22,464 nt of DNA from a virus: IMG/VR virus record IMGVR_UViG_3300013094_000296, positions 1-22,464 of that record, one strand, 5' to 3'. Positions 14,149 to 20,808 of the stretch are shown one piece after another. Position numbers and translations under genes: made by a program. Every line of letters begins with the position of its first letter. The first letter of the stretch is position 1. The notes under the pieces are model-generated. The model had not been told where the DNA came from. It was given only the letters and a program-made list of their open reading frames with translations, and did not search any database.

Positions 14149-17100
14149 ACTTACGCAGCGCCTTATTGATGCGTGAGTCTGGGTCGTTGGCTGTTTCAGC
14201 CGATGTTAATTTTTTCTTAGCACCTTCCATACGCGCACAGAATGAATCTTTACGTGACCCACCCTCGGGCTGCGGTGCCTTCAAGTGCGCGCCGTGTGCC
14301 TTGTTATACGAAGCGCGGCCCTTAGCGTTCAAGCCACCCTCTGGGTTTTTGCCCTCCGAACGCTGCCAAGCCTCACCGCCACCGGCTAGGTGCATCAATC
14401 CGCCCTCTGCCTTAGTGATGTCTGGCACGGTTGGATCGTACGTACCTTGGTTGCCAGTAGCAGATTTGATTTGGCGTGGGTCATAGACACCTAAGTTTTT
14501 AACGCCACCCTCACTAACATAATAGCTATCATGGCCCATATCTTTAATGGTGTTTTGTATTTGTGGGTGTTCTATATACGACCAACTACCCTCACCAACT
14601 CTTTTACCATAGTTTTTAGCATAACTTGGGCCAATAGATTCTGTAAGTCTATTTTTTAATTCTTCTATATGTTGGGGATTTTCGTAATCAAACGGATTAG
14701 TAACATTTACGTGAACGGGCATAATGTTTCCGCCTTTACTTGAACCACCAGCGTCAATAGTGAAACTATCTGCAAATTTTTTATTTGGTGACACGAATAC
14801 ACCACGATGGCCGGGATCAAATTCTGAAAAATCATATCTAGTGCCATGGTACATTGGCGTTTTAACTACACTATTTTCTAAAAACTTAGCCTTGTTCGCT
14901 TCCCGCTCCGCCAGCGGGAGAATCTTTTTTGCTAGTTCGGCTAGGCCTCCGCCAGCGTAGTGCTTGCCCTCAAAGTCAGACAACTGTAATCGTGGATCTT
15001 CCCAGTGTGATGTCTCTAAGCCCTGCTTAGGTACCATGACTAATGGACCAGATTGTAGTTTCTGTTCTGCGTGGAATACAGGCAACCCTGTAGACTTATC
15101 AAAGAACTGGGAGTGTGCGCGCGGGTCCATACCAATCTGTGTCCAGTTAGGATCCTTTAGGTACTCTTCCATCATGCGGCGCACTTCGTCATCGTGTGTG
15201 CCTACGTTGGTGCCCTTCATAAGCGCAAAGGGGCTCTTTCCTGACCCGATCTCGGCTCCCATGGGGGTTAGGGCTTGCTCCTTGGTTCCAAGGCCAACAC
15301 GGACCGCCTGGTTAGGTTTAGAACTAAAATCCACGTCGGTTAGGTGGCCTGTGCGGTTGTAGCTGATCGGCTTACCTGACGCATCGTGCACCGTGTCAAC
15401 ATACACGCCGTGCTGTGTATACGCTGGAATGTCTAACCGATTACCGACCTGCATACCGGCGGGTACATCGGCCAGTGCTTTAGGCTGTTTGTTAGACATT
15501 AAAGCATTACGAATCTGCTCGTCTGTATAGTTTGGTGGCAGCTCGTCCCACTTACGAATAGGTAAGTGCGAACGCATAACACCAATACGCTCGGCGTTAC
15601 TAATGTTGCCTTTTAAATAGTCTTCAAGCGCCTGCGCTACTTTAGGTATTTGGCTTACCGATTTACCACCAGCATACCCTTCAACCTCACCACCTTCTGC
15701 GTATGCACCTGGAGTTTTAAGAAACTGTAAAGTACCATAAGGATCATTAGGATCTACCTTACCTTGTTTAACGGCTTCGTGGTACGCACCGACACGGTTA
15801 ATTAATTCATCGTTTACAACTTCAGACACACCGGCGTTTCTTCTTTCTAATGCACCAATTGCCATTTGATGAATTTTTCCTTCAGGGTCATTAGGATAAC
15901 GAGCCTTCATTTCATTAAACACATTGGTGTACGGTTTATTTAGTAAAACATGCGCAGGTGTATTTTGTCCTAAATTACCTAAATAATTACCTAAAAAATC
16001 TGTAGAATAAGATTCATTTTTTGATGGTTGAACTTTTGCACCAGGTTGCATTTGAATAGCAGTATTTCCCGCAAAACCTCTTTCTAAGTTTGCTATTTCT
16101 GGTATTGTGTGGGCTGCTGAAATATCCTCAGCATTAACACCTAAGGCACGCTGATTGTCTTTAAGTCTTTGTAACCTAATAAATGCTTTTCTTGCATCAC
16201 CACCGGAAGCGTTTAAACCTTCGCCAGTTAAAAGTTGGTTGTAAGCATCAGGATGGGATAAATCAAGCAAGTTTGACATAATAGGCTTGCCTTGTTTTTT
16301 TTGTGAGCGTAGCCATTCAGTCATTATTGATAAATCTTCCGGACTACGCTCGGCTTGTTTGTGAAGATCCCAGTATGTTTGAAAAGTTGGTACAGCAAAA
16401 TCTTCACTATATTTACCCATTGACGAGGGCAACATAACTACTTGTCCTGTTCCGCCAGTTTTTTCACCTTCTTGTGAAGCAATGTTGGCGCGTGTTTGCA
16501 ACCTACCAGCTATAGCTGGTCCAGAAGCTCCAACAACACCCTGTTCCATGTGTTCAATATCTCTAGCGTAAGGAACACCGCCATGAGTAATAATATTACT
16601 TGTTAAAGGTCTTCCAGAAACACTAAGTATTTGTTGGTTGCGATGTGTTGCATCCCATGGAGTAATATTTATATTAGCACCACGTATGTCTTCTAAACTA
16701 ATTGGTTTTTCAGGTGCTATACCACCCAAATCTTTTAACTGAAACCTAGTGCCAACTAACGGATTAGGATTTTTTGGGGTATGTTCCAAAAAACCTGTAA
16801 CATTTTTAACAATGTCTCCAACTAATTTACCACCAGCATATCCTTGAATAGATCCACCAGCTGCGTGACCTTCTGGAAACATTTTACGCTCTAGGTAATT
16901 AACAACCGGCGCACCAGCACCGATTATAGGACCAGCAGCGCGTGCTATAGCTTGATATTTTCTAGGCAACATATTTGCAATTGCAGGCGCAACATACGGC
17001 GCCGCCGCACCAGTGGCAGATACACCAGCTTCAAGCGGGTTTTGAGACTGCAACATGTCTGAAATATTATAGCCAGTCATAAAACGTTTTGTTGCAGGTG

Positions 17101-17794
17101 TTTTACCAAAATTTAAAGCACCTTCACCAATTTGTGCGCCCAATGTAGGGCCAACTTGTGTTTGAGATAAACGTCGTTGGCGTAGGTCAGCGTTCATCCT
17201 AGCCTTATTTTCTAATTCTTTTTGTGCTTGGGCTTCTACAGACTTAATGTTGCTGTACTCGGATTCTGGTATTAAAAAATTTGACGTACCCGGTTTTATT
17301 TTATAGCCCGGATTTTTTCTTTCTAACTCATCGGCCTGCCTGTGCAGTTGAGCTTCATGTTCTTGGCTAGTTCCACCAAGGTAACCACGCTTGTACTGAC
17401 CACTCTCCGGTGTCTTACCCATGGCCCAGTTAACAACGTCTCCAGGACCTTCAGGCCTTGGAGGTTGACCCGCCTTAATGGTACGCGCCTCAATCTCACT
17501 AGGAGTTGCAAAGGTGCGTTGTGTCGGCATTATCCCCGATGGTTTTTCAATCGGTGCGTTTACACCCGCAGCACGTTTAAATGGCTCAACTATTAAATTT
17601 TTAGCGCCGTATGTAAGTGCTTTTGGACCCAAAGCGGCAGTGGTTCCCACCATTGCGTTGGTAACATTACTTACAGGTTCAGACGCAGCTGGGGTTGTTG
17701 GTGAAGGTTGGCCTGCAGTTTCTTCTGCGTGTGCCTTTGCAAACTCTTCTTCTTCGTGAGCTCTTTGAAATTCTAGTTCTTCAGGGGTCGCCAT
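14138..17794 (-). CDS. Large mosaic polyvalent-type virion protein with ADP-ribosyltransferase-like domain
   Basis: 1218 residues. The N-terminus is Glu/Ala rich (EELEFQRAHEEEEFAKAHAE) and leads to an Ala/Pro/Gly-rich region with a weakly hydrophobic stretch near 260-300. Gly-rich joints (GGSIQGYAGGK about 309-322, EGGEVEGYAGGK about 700-712, HYAGGGLAELA, AEGGLMHLAGGG) separate blocks. Residues 774-942 (VGNRLDIPAY, WTQIGMDPRAHSQFF, QSGPLVMVPK) resemble a domain of phage and plasmid polyvalent proteins. Residues 979-1125 resemble ART-PolyVal: MYHGTRYDF (H983), VFVSPNKKFADSF, VNVTNPFDYENP, KNLGVYDPRQIKSATGN. The tail (1142-1218: AWQRSEGKNPEGGLNAKGRA, SFCARM, INKALRKWKC) is DUF6321-like. It is probably virion-borne and may be ejected into the host; that is inference. 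The start ATG lies 3 bases after the preceding stop. Confidence 0.78.
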   Translation of the reverse strand: MATPEELEFQRAHEEEEFAKAHAEETAGQPSPTTPAASEPVSNVTNAMVGTTAALGPKALTYGAKNLIVEPFKRAAGVNAPIEKPSGIMPTQRTFATPSEIEARTIKAGQPPRPEGPGDVVNWAMGKTPESGQYKRGYLGGTSQEHEAQLHRQADELERKNPGYKIKPGTSNFLIPESEYSNIKSVEAQAQKELENKARMNADLRQRRLSQTQVGPTLGAQIGEGALNFGKTPATKRFMTGYNISDMLQSQNPLEAGVSATGAAAPYVAPAIANMLPRKYQAIARAAGPIIGAGAPVVNYLERKMFPEGHAAGGSIQGYAGGKLVGDIVKNVTGFLEHTPKNPNPLVGTRFQLKDLGGIAPEKPISLEDIRGANINITPWDATHRNQQILSVSGRPLTSNIITHGGVPYARDIEHMEQGVVGASGPAIAGRLQTRANIASQEGEKTGGTGQVVMLPSSMGKYSEDFAVPTFQTYWDLHKQAERSPEDLSIMTEWLRSQKKQGKPIMSNLLDLSHPDAYNQLLTGEGLNASGGDARKAFIRLQRLKDNQRALGVNAEDISAAHTIPEIANLERGFAGNTAIQMQPGAKVQPSKNESYSTDFLGNYLGNLGQNTPAHVLLNKPYTNVFNEMKARYPNDPEGKIHQMAIGALERRNAGVSEVVNDELINRVGAYHEAVKQGKVDPNDPYGTLQFLKTPGAYAEGGEVEGYAGGKSVSQIPKVAQALEDYLKGNISNAERIGVMRSHLPIRKWDELPPNYTDEQIRNALMSNKQPKALADVPAGMQVGNRLDIPAYTQHGVYVDTVHDASGKPISYNRTGHLTDVDFSSKPNQAVRVGLGTKEQALTPMGAEIGSGKSPFALMKGTNVGTHDDEVRRMMEEYLKDPNWTQIGMDPRAHSQFFDKSTGLPVFHAEQKLQSGPLVMVPKQGLETSHWEDPRLQLSDFEGKHYAGGGLAELAKKILPLAEREANKAKFLENSVVKTPMYHGTRYDFSEFDPGHRGVFVSPNKKFADSFTIDAGGSSKGGNIMPVHVNVTNPFDYENPQHIEELKNRLTESIGPSYAKNYGKRVGEGSWSYIEHPQIQNTIKDMGHDSYYVSEGGVKNLGVYDPRQIKSATGNQGTYDPTVPDITKAEGGLMHLAGGGEAWQRSEGKNPEGGLNAKGRASYNKAHGAHLKAPQPEGGSRKDSFCARMEGAKKKLTSAETANDPDSRINKALRKWKC

Positions 17795-17797
17795 GTA

Positions 17798-19795
17798 TTA
17801 TTTTCCGTTCGCTTTTTTCCAAGCCTCGTACCTAGCTTGTTTTTCTGGATCACTAAACCTTGGGGTTGCTGTAGTTTTTGCTGCGTTAGCTGCAGTTTCA
17901 GGAGATAACTTTTCAACCTTAACTCCTGTTCCGGCTGTTAGTTTTTGTTCCCCTTCAAGGTGTTTGTCTAACATACCGTCGTATTCTCTTGACTGCATAA
18001 AGTCACCCCATTGTTTGCCTGGGTGTTGTGGCAACCAATCATCACGGAATGTTTTATGTGCGTCCAAGACAAACTCGGCGTTACGTTTTGTAATAGAGGC
18101 ATAAAGTTTGTTTGTCTCCGGAGTAAATGACGGGCTAACGCCTTTACCTTGACTGCCTAATTTTTCTAAGCCAATACCAAGTCTAGCACCCTTAAACATT
18201 TGCGCGGTGTATTCAATACCTAACTTAGAAGCGTCGGTTTGTAGCTGTTGTAGTTTAGATCTTTCCGCCTCGTTAAATCCTAACGCAGAGGCAGCTTTTT
18301 CAAACTCTTCCTGACCAAATAATTTAGCTGTGCCCATATTCAAACCTTTAACAAGCAGCGTAGCGGCCTTGTTGCCACCCTCGTAGTAGCCCATTAACTT
18401 TTTGTATGTTGGGTCGTTAGCCAAAGTAATTACACGGTCGGCGGCACCAATTGTGTCAATCGCTTGTTGTTTGTGTTGCGGGCCAGCGCCGTAATCTTTA
18501 CCATATAATTCTGCAGCGGCTTGATCTTGTTTAGCCGTGGTTTCTATATTAGTTTCCGCTTGTTTTTTATTTATGTCGGCCTGTGTTTGTGCGTTCTTAG
18601 CTTCTTGTGCAATAAATTCTGTTGACCCTTTAGGGAACGGATTTGGCAACGGGGTTGCATTTGGAGTTGATGGTGCAACATCACTCATTACCTTACTTAC
18701 GTATGCCATCGGATCACTTTTCACAAACCCGCCATACTGCGCCATTGCCTTGTTGTAATCCCCACCATTTTTCTTAACCAGCTGCTGGATGTAATAGTCC
18801 GCAGCGGCTCTTGACTCATCAGGATCAAACGGATTAAATTTAACGCCCTGTTTGTGCAGCATAGCAACTGTATGGGGATCAAATTGATATTTACCCATTG
18901 TTTTGGTGCTAGGATTAACAGCATACGGATCGTTTGAACTTTCAGCCATACCTAAGTTGTCTAATAGTTTGGCTGGCGTACCGTATGATTTTTTAGGATC
19001 AAACGCACCAGTAGGCGTAGCCGCTGTGTTTGGAGGTTTATTAAACGCTGGATCGGTCGGACCACCAAGTGTATACTCATGCTTATAGCCATTTTCATCA
19101 ATGTGTGTATATGTACCATAAGTTTTTTCGAGTGCTTGACGTTTAAGTCGGTCTTTATCAGGACCCTCTGGTAATGAGTTAATGTACGACATATTTTTTT
19201 CAAGATCACTGCGGTGAATTGATGTATCTTGTGCTAGTTTAGCAAGTTTATCCCAATCACCGTCTCTTGCCAATTGCATACCTCGACCTTGCAACGCCGC
19301 CGGTAAACTTTGAATCATTTGCATCGCTGGAGACATTGAGTCAGCTTGGGTAGGTTGTCCTTGACCAGCTTGGGTAGGTTGTCCTTGACCAGCTTGGGTA
19401 GGTTGTCCTTGACCAGCCATAAATGCATTAGTTTGTGCTTGTTGTTTTTGCTGGCCCTGTAACGACGCAATGTTAGCGCGCATATTAAACAGGCTTTCTT
19501 CGCGCGCACGTTTCTCTGCATCGCGTGCAGCCATAGCGCTACCAGGATCGCGCGACGTAATCGCCACGGCGTCCTTCATACCCTCTAGGAACGTGTTAAA
19601 TCGCCCGAGCCCAGAGTTTGGTGTGCGTCGGTCGTACTCATCCTGCATGGCCTTTAAAAGCGCTTCGCTTTGCATCGGGCCCTTAACGTTTAATTTTTGA
19701 CCAGCAATGTTAAGTGTATGCCCCGCGTTTATGGTGCCGCTAGTATCCGCAGGAGTTTCCGTCGGTTCTGATTGGTTAAGTGTCTCTAACGCCAT
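17798..19795 (-). CDS. Virion/ejection-type protein with lytic transglycosylase-like segment
   Basis: 665 residues, Gln/Ala/Lys rich and mostly helical. Residues 276-355 look like an SLT-type lysozyme fold: NLGMAESSNDPYAVN with Glu285 as candidate catalytic acid, then TMGKYQFDPHTV and ADYYIQQLV...DYNKAMAQYGGF. Such domains in internal virion proteins (for example T7 gp16) open a path through peptidoglycan during DNA ejection. Three copies of GQGQPTQA (about 128-151) form a short flexible insert. The long C-terminal helical region (QTQADINKKQAETNIETTAK) fits an internal core protein. The start has TAGGAT about 7 bases upstream. A cell-lysis endolysin is less likely, given the size and neighbours. 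Confidence 0.75.
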   Translation of the reverse strand: MALETLNQSEPTETPADTSGTINAGHTLNIAGQKLNVKGPMQSEALLKAMQDEYDRRTPNSGLGRFNTFLEGMKDAVAITSRDPGSAMAARDAEKRAREESLFNMRANIASLQGQQKQQAQTNAFMAGQGQPTQAGQGQPTQAGQGQPTQADSMSPAMQMIQSLPAALQGRGMQLARDGDWDKLAKLAQDTSIHRSDLEKNMSYINSLPEGPDKDRLKRQALEKTYGTYTHIDENGYKHEYTLGGPTDPAFNKPPNTAATPTGAFDPKKSYGTPAKLLDNLGMAESSNDPYAVNPSTKTMGKYQFDPHTVAMLHKQGVKFNPFDPDESRAAADYYIQQLVKKNGGDYNKAMAQYGGFVKSDPMAYVSKVMSDVAPSTPNATPLPNPFPKGSTEFIAQEAKNAQTQADINKKQAETNIETTAKQDQAAAELYGKDYGAGPQHKQQAIDTIGAADRVITLANDPTYKKLMGYYEGGNKAATLLVKGLNMGTAKLFGQEEFEKAASALGFNEAERSKLQQLQTDASKLGIEYTAQMFKGARLGIGLEKLGSQGKGVSPSFTPETNKLYASITKRNAEFVLDAHKTFRDDWLPQHPGKQWGDFMQSREYDGMLDKHLEGEQKLTAGTGVKVEKLSPETAANAAKTTATPRFSDPEKQARYEAWKKANGK
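19342..19413 (-). repeat. Three tandem copies of a 24-bp unit
   Basis: Perfect 24-bp units at 19342-19365, 19366-19389 and 19390-19413, plus three more matching bases. They encode the eight-residue repeat AGQGQPTQ on the - strand and keep the frame. Confidence 0.95.
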
Positions 19796-19798
19796 ATA

Positions 19799-20806
19799 TT
19801 ATCCTATAGTTGGGTCTGTTGGATCTACCACGGGGGTTGGGTTCGCATTTGGGTCTGGTGCTGGCGGTACATCCACGGGAGCTGGTATATTACCACTAGG
19901 ATCAGTAGGTGACGGTGATCCGCCCGGTGTTACGGGCTGTGTTGTGTTTGAAGAGCTACTATTAAATAAATTACTAAATAGCCCTGGGGTATAACCTGCG
20001 GCACCCTTAGTACCCGAACCAAATAAAGAAGCGTACAGCCCTGGATTTGTAATAGGGTTGCCGTTCTTGTCTAATGTTGTGCTTGGTAATAACGCATTTA
20101 GTCCACCAGCCACAGCGGTTCCAAGTCCGGTAATTGATTGTAAACCCGACGGTGTTTGTGTTGTTGCTATCGTCTGCGGCGCCGTTAATGAGGCTAAAAT
20201 GTTTCCATAGTTAGCAGCATTTGTGTATGGTGCGGTCATTTGTTCTTGACCTACGTTCATGGCGTTAGTAATTCCAAGGTTGGCTACGTTGCCTTGGTTG
20301 GCCGCAGCTCCAACGCCGGTCTGTTGGTTTTGTAACGCGGCCTGCATCTGTTGTGCTTGCAATTGTGACAGTGCATTGGCCGCGGTAGTATCCACTGCAG
20401 TTTGGCCGCGCAAGCTGCCAAAGTTACCGGAGCCAATAGCCCCGGCATTAGATGGTGCAAGCGTGGTTGGTAGTAGCTGATTAAACGCTTGGTTTTGTGC
20501 TTGAAACAAGCCACCCATTGCCGTGCTTGTATTTGGTGTTACAGCGCCAGTATTTGGGTCTGTAATCCATGGGTTAGCTGCACCTGTAGCAATACTTCCC
20601 AGTGTGTTTGAGGCCGATGTGAAAGGGTTATTTGGCCCGCTTAGTGTGTTAATTGCGCCCTGTGCGGTTGTCTGCCCTAATGTTGGCGCCGCAGCTGCCG
20701 CAGTATTAGCCGCGTTAAGTACGTTAGTCTGCGCGGCATTATACCAATCCGGTAGCGTCGTGGTCGACGTGCCGCTTGTTTGTGTTAAATCAGTTAGTGC
20801 GCTCAT
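19799..20806 (-). CDS. Ala/Gln/Thr/Asn-rich probable virion protein
   Basis: 335 residues. The N-terminal two-thirds is Ala/Gln/Asn rich and helical (NAAQTNVLNAANTAAAAAP, ANALSQLQAQQMQAALQNQQ), with GSGNFGSLRGQ in the middle. The last 60 residues are Pro/Asp/Thr rich and disordered (GGSPSPTDPSGNIPAPVDVP). There is no signal peptide or enzymatic motif. Composition and position, between two large structural-type genes with gaps of 2-3 bases, suggest an internal virion or head-tail protein of podovirus type. AAAAAGG precedes the start by about 11 bases. Confidence 0.68.
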   Translation of the reverse strand: MSALTDLTQTSGTSTTTLPDWYNAAQTNVLNAANTAAAAAPTLGQTTAQGAINTLSGPNNPFTSASNTLGSIATGAANPWITDPNTGAVTPNTSTAMGGLFQAQNQAFNQLLPTTLAPSNAGAIGSGNFGSLRGQTAVDTTAANALSQLQAQQMQAALQNQQTGVGAAANQGNVANLGITNAMNVGQEQMTAPYTNAANYGNILASLTAPQTIATTQTPSGLQSITGLGTAVAGGLNALLPSTTLDKNGNPITNPGLYASLFGSGTKGAAGYTPGLFSNLFNSSSSNTTQPVTPGGSPSPTDPSGNIPAPVDVPPAPDPNANPTPVVDPTDPTIG

Positions 20807-20808
20807 AT

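Noticed and set aside
17478-17759. + strand frames within the right arm (also 14166-14486, 19707-19994 and 20523-20816)
   Set aside because: All lie opposite long - strand genes, show no motifs, and contradict the tight operon spacing of those genes.
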